Below are positions 45,694 through 54,672 of a stretch of 64,000 nucleotides of DNA, piece by piece (the first letter of the stretch is position 1; each line of letters starts with the position of its first letter). The stretch covers positions 1 through 64,000 of the forward strand of contig NZ_VDCS01000001.1 in the NCBI RefSeq assembly GCF_006265225.1. Reading direction: 5' to 3'. Source of the DNA: Allotamlana fucoidanivorans (GTDB lineage: Bacteria; Bacteroidota; Bacteroidia; Flavobacteriales; Flavobacteriaceae). Position numbers and translations under genes: made by a program. The notes below the pieces were generated by a model, which saw only the letters and a program-made list of their open reading frames with translations, did no database searches and was not told the origin of the DNA.

Positions 45694-46955
45694 CACTAAA
45701 AGAACGTGACCAAAAACACCTTTGGCACCCGCTAACGCAACATAAATTGCATCCTGAGTCTATTGCTATAAAAAAGGCTAAAGGTTGTATTCTGACGGAT
45801 GAAGATGGTAATGACTATATTGATGCTATTGCTTCGTGGTACACCTGTATGTACGGCCATTGTAACACATACATTACCAACAGGGTTTCAGAACAAATGA
45901 AACAACTAGACCAAGTTGTTTTTAGTGGTTTTACACATGAACCCGCCGTTAAACTTTCGGAAGCTCTAATGGACATACTTCCTGATAATCAAAATAAAAT
46001 ATTTTTTAGCGATAATGGGTCAACATCAGTTGAAATTGGCTTAAAAATGGCCTTACAATACCATTTTAACACTAATGACAAACGAGATACCCTCATTGCC
46101 TTTGAAGGCGGTTTTCACGGCGATACCTTTGGCGCCATGAGTGTTTCTGGCTTATCTGTATACAATGGCCCTTTTGAAGACTTCTTTCTACAAGTAAAGC
46201 GCATTCCTGTCCCTAATGGCCATAATCACCAAGAGATTTTAAGCCTTCTCAAAACCATTATTGCAAAGCATCAGGTAGCGGGGTTTGTTTATGAACCTTT
46301 AGTGCAAGGTGCCGCCGCCATGAGCATGCATAATGCAGAAGGTTTAAATGCCATTTTAGAATTTTGTAAAGCTCATAACATCATCACTGTAGCCGATGAA
46401 GTGATGACCGGATTTGGCAAAACAGGTAAGCATTTTGCCTCACTACACCTTAGTACCAAACCAGATATTATGTGCCTTAGTAAAGCCCTAACTGGCGGCC
46501 TACTCCCTATGGCGCTTACCACTTGCTCACAACATATTTACAACGCATTTTACAGTGACAATATGAGCAAGGGACTATTTCACGGCCACACCTATTCTGC
46601 AAACCCATTAGCTTGTACAGCCGCCTTAGCTAGCATTGAATTATTACAATCACAAGACATTCAAAACAACATAAGCCGCATCATAGAATCCCATCAAACC
46701 TTTGGCGAAAAAATAAAACAACACCCCGAGGTTAAATCCGTTAGGCAAACAGGAATCATTTTTGCGCTAGACCTAAATATTGAAATGGAACGCTATGGCA
46801 ATATGCGTGATCAACTCTTTAAATTCTTTATGAATCATGGGGTGTTTTTACGTCCGCTAGGCAACACCATATACATTCAAGCTCCATTTGTAATTACCCC
46901 TACCCAGCTCAACACGGTATATCAAGTTATTGAAAAAGCACTCAATACTTTTTAA
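45690..46955 (+). CDS. bioA: Adenosylmethionine-8-amino-7-oxononanoate aminotransferase
   Basis: A 421-residue class III aminotransferase converting KAPA to DAPA with SAM as amino donor. It begins with the BioA-like LWHPLTQHK. It has IDAIASWYTCMYGHCN, the PLP-binding FSDNGSTSVEIGLKMA, VADEVMTGFGKTG, and the Schiff-base lysine in LSKALTGGLLPMAL. It is the last gene of the overlapping biotin block. A large hairpin element follows directly after its stop. Confidence 0.93.
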   Translation: MTLKERDQKHLWHPLTQHKLHPESIAIKKAKGCILTDEDGNDYIDAIASWYTCMYGHCNTYITNRVSEQMKQLDQVVFSGFTHEPAVKLSEALMDILPDNQNKIFFSDNGSTSVEIGLKMALQYHFNTNDKRDTLIAFEGGFHGDTFGAMSVSGLSVYNGPFEDFFLQVKRIPVPNGHNHQEILSLLKTIIAKHQVAGFVYEPLVQGAAAMSMHNAEGLNAILEFCKAHNIITVADEVMTGFGKTGKHFASLHLSTKPDIMCLSKALTGGLLPMALTTCSQHIYNAFYSDNMSKGLFHGHTYSANPLACTAALASIELLQSQDIQNNISRIIESHQTFGEKIKQHPEVKSVRQTGIIFALDLNIEMERYGNMRDQLFKFFMNHGVFLRPLGNTIYIQAPFVITPTQLNTVYQVIEKALNTF

Positions 46956-46956
46956 G

Positions 46957-47041
46957 GCGTTACCGCAAGGGTCGAGGCTATCCGCTATATCTTTTTAATT
47001 TTTCCGAAAATTAAAAAGGATGCCGCTTCTATCCCTAACGC
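46957..47041. repeat. 85-bp REP-like hairpin element after bioA
   Basis: GCGTTA at the left end pairs with TAACGC at the right end. Inside, AGGG pairs with CCCT, GGC pairs with GCC, and the centre is a perfect 12-bp stem (CTTTTTAATTTT with AAAATTAAAAAG) around TCCG. The layered stem with unpaired bulges is more elaborate than a terminator and has no T run. I recall similar elements between genes in other Flavobacteriaceae, but cannot check that here. Confidence 0.7.
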
Positions 47042-47122
47042 ATAAGTATTACTTTTGCCGTTCATATTATACATGATAATGTACATCAAACATTAACATG
47101 ATTAAATTTTGAAACAACATTT

Positions 47123-48277
47123 ATGAATACCCCTATTTCAATAACCGCTATAGCATCCATTTCTGCATTGGGTAATTCGCCTAAGCATATTTGGGAAGGT
47201 TATTTAAATAACAAACATCATTTCACAACAAAAACAGTTTCAAAACAACCCGTGGTGGTGGCTCAAATTCCGCCAGATGTCCTAAAAGACATAGAAATAC
47301 TCAAACAATCCGATCCTAAATACAAATCACTTGACCATTCGGTTTTATACGCTATTTACACATCAAGAAAAGCCGTAAAACAAGCTGGCTGGCAATCAAC
47401 AGATCATTTTGGAGTAAACATAGGTTCCTCAAGAGGTGCCACAACACTTTTTGAAAAGTATTATGACGCATTTCTTGAAAACAATAAAGCCGAAACTCTT
47501 AGCTCACCAACAACAACACTAGGCAACATTGCCTCATGGGTAGCGCATGATTTACAAACTAACGGACCAGAAATAAGCCATTCTATTACCTGTTCAACGG
47601 CATTACATGCCATGCTCAATGGCATTGCTTGGATAAATGCAGGTATGTGTTCTAAATTTTTGGTAGGTGGTAGTGAGGCTCCTTTAACACCATTTACCAT
47701 TGCACAAATGCAAGCCCTTAAAATCTACACCAAGCAAAACACCAATTTTCCGTGTCGCGCTTTAGATTTTAACAAAACTAAAAACACCATGGTTTTAGGT
47801 GAGGGCGCCGCCATGGTATGTTTAGAAGCTGGCCGCCCAACAAATGCTTTAGCAACTATATCAGGTTATGGTTACGCTACAGAGGTTTTAAAACATAATA
47901 TCTCCATTTCAAGTGATGCAAAATGTTTTCAAAAATCTATGAAAATGGCCTTAGGCAACATTAACCCTGATGAAGTTGATGCTATTGTCATGCATGCACC
48001 AGGCACCATAAAAGGTGATCTTTCAGAATTTAAGGCTGTTGAAAAAATATTTTGTAACAAAAGGCCTTTTTTAACTACAAATAAATGGAAGATAGGTCAC
48101 ACCTTTGGCGCATCCGGAACGCTAAATATTGAACTCGCTGTATTCATGTTACAGTATCAAAAATGTATTGGTGTACCATATATAGACAACCCTAAACCTC
48201 CTAAAAAGCTGAACCATATTCTTGTAAATGCTGTTGGCTTTGGAGGAAATGCCGTTTCTATTTTACTTTCAAAATAA
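47123..48277 (+). CDS. Beta-ketoacyl synthase of the biotin cluster
   Basis: A 384-residue KAS I/II-type condensing enzyme. The catalytic triad is visible as Cys in HSITCSTALHAML (about residue 159), His in VMHAPGTIKGD (about 290) and His in WKIGHTFGASGT (about 325). It is shorter than housekeeping FabF (about 413). Its place between bioA and bioB suggests it helps make the pimeloyl chain, since no bioC, bioH, bioG or bioW gene is seen here. That role is inference; it could serve another lipid pathway. Confidence 0.8.
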   Translation: MNTPISITAIASISALGNSPKHIWEGYLNNKHHFTTKTVSKQPVVVAQIPPDVLKDIEILKQSDPKYKSLDHSVLYAIYTSRKAVKQAGWQSTDHFGVNIGSSRGATTLFEKYYDAFLENNKAETLSSPTTTLGNIASWVAHDLQTNGPEISHSITCSTALHAMLNGIAWINAGMCSKFLVGGSEAPLTPFTIAQMQALKIYTKQNTNFPCRALDFNKTKNTMVLGEGAAMVCLEAGRPTNALATISGYGYATEVLKHNISISSDAKCFQKSMKMALGNINPDEVDAIVMHAPGTIKGDLSEFKAVEKIFCNKRPFLTTNKWKIGHTFGASGTLNIELAVFMLQYQKCIGVPYIDNPKPPKKLNHILVNAVGFGGNAVSILLSK

Positions 48278-48390
48278 CGTTGTAAGATTATACAAAAAGT
48301 CTTACATTTAGTACCAAATAGCTAAAGCACTATTCCGTAGTACAAAATATCTATTTGGCATAATTCTTTAATCTTTTAAATTTTAAAACT

Positions 48391-48957
48391 ATGGAGTGGT
48401 ACTCAAGTTTAGAACTTTTTCCAAAGATTTTTTGGAGCATTGCACTTTTAGGATCGCTAGTTTTTATTTTAGTAATTATTACCACGTTTATTGGTGGTGA
48501 TTCTGGCGATCTTGACACCGATGCTGAAATTGATGCCGATACCGGTATTGGTTTTCAATTCATCACTTTTAAGAACTTAATAGGCTTTTTCACTCTTTTT
48601 GGCTGGACAGGCATAGCCTGTATTGATGCAGGATTATCAAAACCTATAACCATTATTATTGCGTTGCTTGCAGGCCTCATTATGATGAGTATCATGGCCG
48701 CTATGTTTTATTACATGCGTAAACTTAATGATAGTGGCACATTAGTGTACAAAAACGCCATAGGTGGTGTTGGTGAAGTGTATTTAACCATTGGGGCTAA
48801 ACGCTCTTCAATAGGAAAAGCACACATACGTATTCAAGGCGCATTAAGAGAACTTGAAGCGCTTACAGATGCCGAAACCGACTTAAAATCAGGAACTGTT
48901 ATTACCGTAAAGTCGGTAACTAAAAACGGTATTTTAATTGTAGAACAACTTAACTAA
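48391..48957 (+). CDS. NfeD-like membrane protein paired with flotillin
   Basis: A 188-residue protein with three membrane segments (about 13-33, 58-80, 88-112). An OB-fold-like beta domain lies at about 125-188 (GGVGEVYLTIGAKRSSIGKAHI, LKSGTVITVKSVTKNGILIVEQ). An acidic loop, GGDSGDLDTDAEIDADTG, separates the first two helices. It matches the YuaF/YqiJ group of NfeD-like proteins that are encoded next to flotillins and act in membrane microdomains. The flotillin gene begins eight bases after it. Confidence 0.82.
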   Translation: MEWYSSLELFPKIFWSIALLGSLVFILVIITTFIGGDSGDLDTDAEIDADTGIGFQFITFKNLIGFFTLFGWTGIACIDAGLSKPITIIIALLAGLIMMSIMAAMFYYMRKLNDSGTLVYKNAIGGVGEVYLTIGAKRSSIGKAHIRIQGALRELEALTDAETDLKSGTVITVKSVTKNGILIVEQLN

Positions 48958-48965
48958 AAAAAGAT

Positions 48966-50612
48966 ATGTTATCCATTTCTTCATTACAAGCCTTTAATAT
49001 AGGCTTTCCAATGGCTATTATAGCTGCTGTATTTTTTGTATTTGTTTTTTTTATCATCCTTGTTAGACGCTATAAACGTTGTCCTTCAGACCGCATTTTA
49101 GTAGTTTACGGTAAGGTAGGCGGCGGGCAATCAGCCAAATGTATTCATGGTGGTGCTGCTTTTATTTTTCCAGTGATTCAAGATTATGAATTTCTTGATT
49201 TAACACCAATTTCAATTGAAGTTAATCTGGTCAATGCCTTATCAAAACAAAACATTCGTGTTAATGTGCCCTCTCGTTTTACCATTGGTGTATCTACCGA
49301 ACCTGGGGTAATGCAAAATGCGGCCGAACGTTTATTAGGCCTTTCTATGAGCGATGTGCAAGAACTAGCCAAAGAGATTATTTTTGGGCAATTACGTTTG
49401 GTAGTAGCCTCTATGGATATTGAAGAGATTAACTCAGACCGTGATAAGTTTCTTACAAATATTTCACAAAGTGTAGAATCTGAACTTAAAAAAGTAGGGT
49501 TAAAGCTTATTAACGTAAACATTACTGATATTGTTGATGAGTCTGGATATATAGAAGCGCTAGGTAAAGAAGCGGCTGCTCACGCCATTAATGCGGCTCG
49601 AAAATCGGTTGCCGAGAAAAATAGAGACGGATCAATTGGTGAAGCCAATGCGGTTCAAGATGAGCGCACTCAAGTAGCCGAACTAAATGCTATGGCTAAA
49701 ATAGGCGAAGCTAATGCCATGCAAAATGAAAGAACGCAAGTTGCTGCGGCCAACGCTCAGGCTAAAATAGGCGAAGCTAATGCCAGTCAAACGGAGCGTG
49801 TTCAAACCGCAAGTGCTATTGCCTTAGCTAAAATTGGGGAGGCCGAAGCCTTAAAAGAAGAACGCATTAAAACATCCGAAGCTAATGCACGTGCTATTGA
49901 TGGAGAAAATATTGCCAAAATTTCTATTGCAGAATCGGATGCCAAACGTAGAGAGCGTGAGGCGGAAGCAGAAAAAAGAGCTATTGCTGCTGAAAAGGTT
50001 CAAGCAGCAAAAGCCTTGGAAGAGGCCTATGCAGCCGAGAAGAAAGCAGAAGAAGCTAGAGCAGACAGAGAACGTTCATCACAATTAGCAGATATTATTG
50101 TTCCTGCAGAAATTGATAAACGTAAAGTAGAAATTGACGCCGAAGCGGAAGCAGAAAATATAAGGAGAATTGCAAAAGGTGAAGCCGATGCTATACTTTT
50201 AAAAGCACAAGCTGAAGCTGAAGGTTTATATGAAGTATTAACCAAACAAGCCGCTGGTTTAGACCAAATAGTTAAAGCAGCCGGTAATAATTCAAAAGAT
50301 GCCGTTCTTTTACTAATCGCTGATAAATTACCTGAATTAGTTAAAACACAAGCCGAAGCCATTAAAAACATTAAGATTGATAAAGTTACCGTTTGGGAAA
50401 ATGGAGGTTCTAAAGATGGGAAATCATCAACGGCCAATTTCTTATCGGGTATGTATAAATCCGTTCCGCCATTACAAGACATGTTTAATATGGCAGGCAT
50501 GCAATTACCCGAGTACTTAAGTGGTAAAGAGGTAGAGAGTGACAATCCTAAAACGAAACCTACGCCTCCTACATCTGATACCAAAAATAACGATTCGCAA
50601 CCTGAAGCATAA
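48966..50612 (+). CDS. floT: Flotillin-family (SPFH/band 7) protein
   Basis: A 548-residue protein with one N-terminal membrane helix (about 14-33) and an SPFH domain at about 40-210. A long coiled coil at about 215-420 contains repeats of AxIGEANAxQxERTQVA, spaced about 20 residues apart. The C-terminal region is Pro- and polar-rich. It should assemble rings or cages at the inner membrane that organise lipid domains. The YqiK/YuaG branch is indicated by the NfeD-like partner just upstream. A strong terminator follows. Confidence 0.9.
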   Translation: MLSISSLQAFNIGFPMAIIAAVFFVFVFFIILVRRYKRCPSDRILVVYGKVGGGQSAKCIHGGAAFIFPVIQDYEFLDLTPISIEVNLVNALSKQNIRVNVPSRFTIGVSTEPGVMQNAAERLLGLSMSDVQELAKEIIFGQLRLVVASMDIEEINSDRDKFLTNISQSVESELKKVGLKLINVNITDIVDESGYIEALGKEAAAHAINAARKSVAEKNRDGSIGEANAVQDERTQVAELNAMAKIGEANAMQNERTQVAAANAQAKIGEANASQTERVQTASAIALAKIGEAEALKEERIKTSEANARAIDGENIAKISIAESDAKRREREAEAEKRAIAAEKVQAAKALEEAYAAEKKAEEARADRERSSQLADIIVPAEIDKRKVEIDAEAEAENIRRIAKGEADAILLKAQAEAEGLYEVLTKQAAGLDQIVKAAGNNSKDAVLLLIADKLPELVKTQAEAIKNIKIDKVTVWENGGSKDGKSSTANFLSGMYKSVPPLQDMFNMAGMQLPEYLSGKEVESDNPKTKPTPPTSDTKNNDSQPEA

Positions 50613-50613
50613 C

Positions 50614-50648
50614 AAAATCATCCGCTAAATAGCGGATGATTTTTTTTC
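50614..50648 (+). terminator. Intrinsic terminator after the flotillin gene
   Basis: AAAATCATCCGCTA and TAGCGGATGATTTT pair nearly end to end and are followed by a run of T. It begins two bases after the flotillin stop codon. Confidence 0.88.
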
Positions 50649-50683
50649 AATACTTTTACACATATACCTAAAAACATTGTGCT

Positions 50684-51652
50684 ATGAAATCTATTTTAAC
50701 CTTTCTTGCATTACTTCTGTTTCTAACACCAATTTTATTAATAGCCCAACCAGACCCTGATATTTTTGACAAATTTGAGTCAAAATTCTACAATATTGAT
50801 GGCTACAATATCAATGTTGAAATAAAAGGATCAGGAGACCCTATTTTCTTTTTACCTGGTGGCCCAGGAAATTCTCATGATTACATGCAAGGTTGTTTTG
50901 GGCACTATTACAAAAACAAAACTGTAGTATTTTTTGATTTTTTAGGTAGAGGCAAAAGTGATGATGCCAAAAACGTTTCAGAATACTCAGTTGAAAATGA
51001 TGTTGCACTTATTGAAAAACTTCGCGTATTACTAGATTTTGACAAAATTTCACTCGTTGGACATTCCTACGGCACTGTACCCGCACAGGCCTATGCCATA
51101 AAGTACCCTAATCATGTGAATCAAATGATGCTTATTAGCGGGTTTCACTCAGGGGCCATGTGGCAAGCAAACTGTGATAGTTATAACCACTATGCTAAAA
51201 CCCATTTCCCTGAAAAGTGGCAACAAGTAGATTCCCTTCGTGCTTTAGGCTATGTATCAAGTCAGGAGCCCCTAAAAACGCTTTACGGCAATTTTCCAAC
51301 CAAATACATCTATTACCATAACACGAAAATTCAATCGAACCGACCAAAAACGAAATACCGAAATTGGAACAATGATGTGTATACTACCATTATAGGTATT
51401 GATGGCGATTTTGATGTGTCTGGTAGCATGATTAACCAAGACTATAGGCAACAACTAAAACATGTAAAGGCTAAAACACTTATTGTAGCGGGACGATATG
51501 ACGGGGTTTCAACGCCAGAGTTCAATGTTCAATACAAAATATTCATGCCTCAAGCCCAATTTGTCATGTTTGAAGATAGTGCACACAACCCTTATTTAGA
51601 GGAACCCGATAAATTTTATACCCTATTTAATACTTTTTTCAATATAAAATAG
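50684..51652 (+). CDS. Secreted alpha/beta hydrolase, proline iminopeptidase-like
   Basis: A 322-residue exported hydrolase (signal peptide ending LIAQ). The oxyanion segment FFLPGGPGNSHDYM near residue 54, nucleophile Ser in LVGHSYGTVPAQAYA near 127, acid in VAGRYDGVSTP and His in SAHNPYLEEP near 304 are all present. The GGPG motif points to proline iminopeptidase-type enzymes. It lies between the flotillin gene and bioB. It is unlikely to be BioH, which acts in the cytoplasm, because of the signal peptide. Confidence 0.82.
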   Translation: MKSILTFLALLLFLTPILLIAQPDPDIFDKFESKFYNIDGYNINVEIKGSGDPIFFLPGGPGNSHDYMQGCFGHYYKNKTVVFFDFLGRGKSDDAKNVSEYSVENDVALIEKLRVLLDFDKISLVGHSYGTVPAQAYAIKYPNHVNQMMLISGFHSGAMWQANCDSYNHYAKTHFPEKWQQVDSLRALGYVSSQEPLKTLYGNFPTKYIYYHNTKIQSNRPKTKYRNWNNDVYTTIIGIDGDFDVSGSMINQDYRQQLKHVKAKTLIVAGRYDGVSTPEFNVQYKIFMPQAQFVMFEDSAHNPYLEEPDKFYTLFNTFFNIK

Positions 51653-51685
51653 GTTATTTTTGAGCCAAATTTTGAATTTGATTTT

Positions 51686-52780
51686 ATGAGCGAGACTAGA
51701 CACAACTGGACGAAAGAAGAAATTTTAGAAATATACAACAAACCGTTCATGGAATTGCTCTATGAAGCAGCTACGGTTCATAGATTGCATCACGACCCTA
51801 ATGTAGTGCAAGTATCTACGCTATTATCTATAAAAACAGGAGGTTGTTCTGAAGATTGTGGTTATTGTCCGCAAGCTGCGCGTTATCACACAGATATTGA
51901 AGGTAATGATTTAATGTCTGTACAACAGGTAAAAGCACAAGCGTTGCGTGCTAAATCTACAGGAAGCTCTCGTGTGTGTATGGGTGCCGCATGGCGAAAT
52001 GTAAAAGATGGCGAAGAGTTTGATCAAGTTTTAGAAATGGTAAGAACCATTAATAAACTAGATATGGAAGTTTGCTGTACCTTAGGCATGGTTACTGAAA
52101 ATCAAGCCAAACGCTTAGCCGAAGCTGGCTTGTATGCTTACAATCATAATTTAGACTCTTCAGAAGAATATTATAAAGAAGTGATTTCAACACGTGGCTA
52201 TCAAGATCGTTTAGACACTATTGACAATGTACGTAAAACCAATGTTACCGTGTGTAGTGGTGGTATTATTGGTATGGGCGAAAGTATTGAAGACCGCGCA
52301 GGTATGCTTGTAGCACTTTCAACCTTAAATCCGCAACCAGAGTCTACCCCAATTAATGCTTTAGTGGCTGTTGAAGGCACGCCACTTGAAGATCAAAAAC
52401 CCGTATCAATTTGGGACATGGTGCGCATGGTAGCAACAACCCGAATAGTTATGCCTGAGACGCAAGTGCGCTTAAGTGCAGGCAGAACGCAAATGACTAG
52501 AGAAGGTCAGGCTATGTGTTTCTTTGCTGGAGCAAACTCCATTTTTGCGGGCGATAAATTATTAACTACACCAAACCCTGATGTGAATGAGGACATGGAA
52601 ATGTTTGCAGTTTTAGGTATGAAACCACAAAAACCGTTCACTAAAAAGGTTCAGCCTAAAACAGTTGAAGCTGCAGAATCTCAATTCGAGGCTTTAGGTG
52701 AAAAACCAAAATGGACTCGCCCAGAGCATATTATTGAGCGTAACGAGGCTGCAAAGGCCAAAGCAAAAACGCTTAAATAA
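51686..52780 (+). CDS. bioB: Biotin synthase
   Basis: A 364-residue radical SAM enzyme that inserts sulfur into dethiobiotin. The 4Fe-4S cysteines Cys54, Cys58 and Cys61 lie in GGCSEDCGYCPQA. The [2Fe-2S] ligand positions are covered by SSRVCMGAAW, VCCTLGM and TVCSGGIIGMGE, and the fourth ligand Arg by RLSAGR. It is separated from bioFDA by four other genes, yet shares their strand. The C-terminus has a Lys-rich tail, KAKAKTLK. Confidence 0.95.
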   Translation: MSETRHNWTKEEILEIYNKPFMELLYEAATVHRLHHDPNVVQVSTLLSIKTGGCSEDCGYCPQAARYHTDIEGNDLMSVQQVKAQALRAKSTGSSRVCMGAAWRNVKDGEEFDQVLEMVRTINKLDMEVCCTLGMVTENQAKRLAEAGLYAYNHNLDSSEEYYKEVISTRGYQDRLDTIDNVRKTNVTVCSGGIIGMGESIEDRAGMLVALSTLNPQPESTPINALVAVEGTPLEDQKPVSIWDMVRMVATTRIVMPETQVRLSAGRTQMTREGQAMCFFAGANSIFAGDKLLTTPNPDVNEDMEMFAVLGMKPQKPFTKKVQPKTVEAAESQFEALGEKPKWTRPEHIIERNEAAKAKAKTLK

Positions 52781-52790
52781 ACGAATTTAA

Positions 52791-52838
52791 TATAAACACA
52801 AATGCCATCCAAATCATTGGATGGCATTTGTGTTTATA
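52791..52838. terminator. Bidirectional terminator between bioB and the GH16 gene
   Basis: A perfect 22-bp inverted repeat, TATAAACACAAATGCCATCCAA and its complement, surrounds an ATCA loop. Both flanks have A/T stretches, and the genes on either side converge on it, so it should stop transcription from both directions. Confidence 0.85.
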
Positions 52839-52861
52839 CACTATTTTAAAGTAGTGCTCAA

Positions 52862-54427
52862 TTATTCATCTTCAAGTTTCCAGGTTCTAACCCAATCAAT
52901 CTTCATAGTGTTTATAGTATCATCTAACAAATCATTCTTTAAAGCTAAACCACCTATCCAATCGGCATCAAATGTCCATAAATCAAAAATAATCTCTAGT
53001 TCTCTGGTAAATTCACGATTAGGATAAATTGATCCCGATCTATCTTCACCAACCGTAACACTACCAACAGCCTCTCCATTTAAATAAAATTGAATATTTT
53101 TAGAATCCTTCCACCACACACCAAATGTTTGATAGGCTTCATTCCATTTCACTCCACGCGCCGGATTAGCTTCTGATAAATTAATATTATTAAAGTTATC
53201 ATCATTTCTAATGGTAACAGGATTCAAGCTAGAATCAGCATGAAAATATTGAGAATTCATTGTGGTTGGGTAATCTGGCTTACATCCACAAGACGGTTTT
53301 GAATTATTTTCAATGATATCAATCTCATCTCTATTATTAATATCCCCATTATTAAGCCAATATGTATTATATGCAGATATATGTGCTGCTTTAATTCTTG
53401 CTTCTGTATACATTGGGTATTTAGTTTCATCGATAGAATGAATTCGTGCTGTTTGAAACCAACGCCCCTCAGGATTACTCTCATTCAACGTTGCCTTTAT
53501 CCAAAGATTACCATTAGAAACACCAGAATTTTCTCCAGAGGTTGACATATACACTGGCACACCATAATTCCATGTAGACTTAAACCATTTAGAGCTATCC
53601 CAAAAGTTAAACTCATCAGACATACTTTCTAATTTAACCCACTTTTTACCTGCAGGCGTTGTATTATCAATAGACACGAAAGACGGAAAATTAGGATCTA
53701 TATTTGCAAAATCTTCTGAAGTTGGTTCAGATTTATTCACAGTTATATGCACTGTTGCCGTATCACTATCACCATCGGCATCTGTAAGTGAATATGTAAA
53801 GGAATCAGCTCCATGGAAATCAGCATTTGGAACATACTCAAAAACACCATCAGAAACCTCTGAAACCGTACCATTACCAGCATTATTTAACAAACTAAAA
53901 TCATCCCCGTCACCTCCATCAGATCCGATTACATCATTTTGAGAAACATTTATCCTATTTCCTTCACCAGCACCACTATTTTCATCAACTGTTAAAGTAT
54001 CATCATTGGCAATAGGCTCACTATTTACCTCAGTAACCGTGACACTAACCATTGCAGAATCCTTATCACCATCTGCATCTGTTAACGTATACATAAAGCT
54101 ATCCTCTCCAAAATAATTAGGATTTGGCAAATACTCAAAAACACCATCGCTTACCTCTGTTACATTTCCATTTTTAGGTGCTTCTAGTATACTATAATCA
54201 TTTCCTTTTCCACCATCCTTTCCAATATTGTCATTGGCCGAGACTACTACCTGATTTTGTTTCCCAGGCACACTATTTTCATTAACAACTAAACTGTCAT
54301 CATTTGCTGAAGGAAAATCATTAGTCTCAGAATTATCGTCACCACCACAGCTTACCATAATGTATGTAAACACAAGTAAAATTAGCATTAAAAGCCTCAT
54401 TTCTTTAATCAATTTAATCAGTTTCAT
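52862..54427 (-). CDS. GH16 glycoside hydrolase lipoprotein with two cadherin-like repeats
   Basis: A 521-residue outer-membrane-type lipoprotein (Cys in MVSCGGDD near residue 27). Two repeats of about 93 residues follow at about 40-230, each with ANDDxLxVxENS, GVFEYxPNxxxxGxDSFxYxLTDADGD and a closing strand. The C-terminal GH16 domain at about 255-520 carries the catalytic DEIDIIE motif, with PMYTEARIKAA before it. Layout around the active site recalls beta-agarases and porphyranases of marine flavobacteria, so an algal galactan is the likely substrate; this is inference. There is no SusCD or other polysaccharide gene next to it. Confidence 0.88.
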   Translation of the reverse strand: MKLIKLIKEMRLLMLILLVFTYIMVSCGGDDNSETNDFPSANDDSLVVNENSVPGKQNQVVVSANDNIGKDGGKGNDYSILEAPKNGNVTEVSDGVFEYLPNPNYFGEDSFMYTLTDADGDKDSAMVSVTVTEVNSEPIANDDTLTVDENSGAGEGNRINVSQNDVIGSDGGDGDDFSLLNNAGNGTVSEVSDGVFEYVPNADFHGADSFTYSLTDADGDSDTATVHITVNKSEPTSEDFANIDPNFPSFVSIDNTTPAGKKWVKLESMSDEFNFWDSSKWFKSTWNYGVPVYMSTSGENSGVSNGNLWIKATLNESNPEGRWFQTARIHSIDETKYPMYTEARIKAAHISAYNTYWLNNGDINNRDEIDIIENNSKPSCGCKPDYPTTMNSQYFHADSSLNPVTIRNDDNFNNINLSEANPARGVKWNEAYQTFGVWWKDSKNIQFYLNGEAVGSVTVGEDRSGSIYPNREFTRELEIIFDLWTFDADWIGGLALKNDLLDDTINTMKIDWVRTWKLEDE

Positions 54428-54567
54428 CTTTCTTTTTGTTTATTTAGCATTTCAAATCTACAAGAAAACCTGAGGTTATACTATAGTTTAGCCAATTGTC
54501 AAGTTCTTATCAAGTGAATTTTAACTTTTCTTGTAAGCACCTTGGGTGTCTCTGACAAAAGATAAAA

Positions 54568-54608
54568 AGACCTGCTTATACAAAAGCATAATTACAACAC
54601 AGGTCTTA
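54568..54608 (-). terminator. Possible minus-strand hairpin between the GH16 and cupin genes
   Basis: AAGACCTG at 54568-54575 pairs with CAGGTCTT at 54601-54608 around a 25-base loop. Read on the minus strand it is followed by TTTTATC, so it could stop antisense transcription entering the GH16 promoter region. The long loop makes it weak evidence. Confidence 0.35.
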
Positions 54609-54672
54609 CAAAAATCTATTAACATATTTCGTGTCGATTTATTAACTTTACCTGATAAAAACCAAAGCAACG

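Noticed and set aside
46957-47041. Integron attC site
   Set aside because: The element has inverted GTTA/TAAC ends and bulges, but the core sites are in the wrong order for attC (GTT at the left, AAC at the right), and there is no integrase or gene-cassette array.
50684-51652. BioH (pimeloyl-ACP esterase)
   Set aside because: Position near bioB is tempting, but the protein has a clear signal peptide and a GGPG motif of proline iminopeptidases, while BioH works in the cytoplasm.
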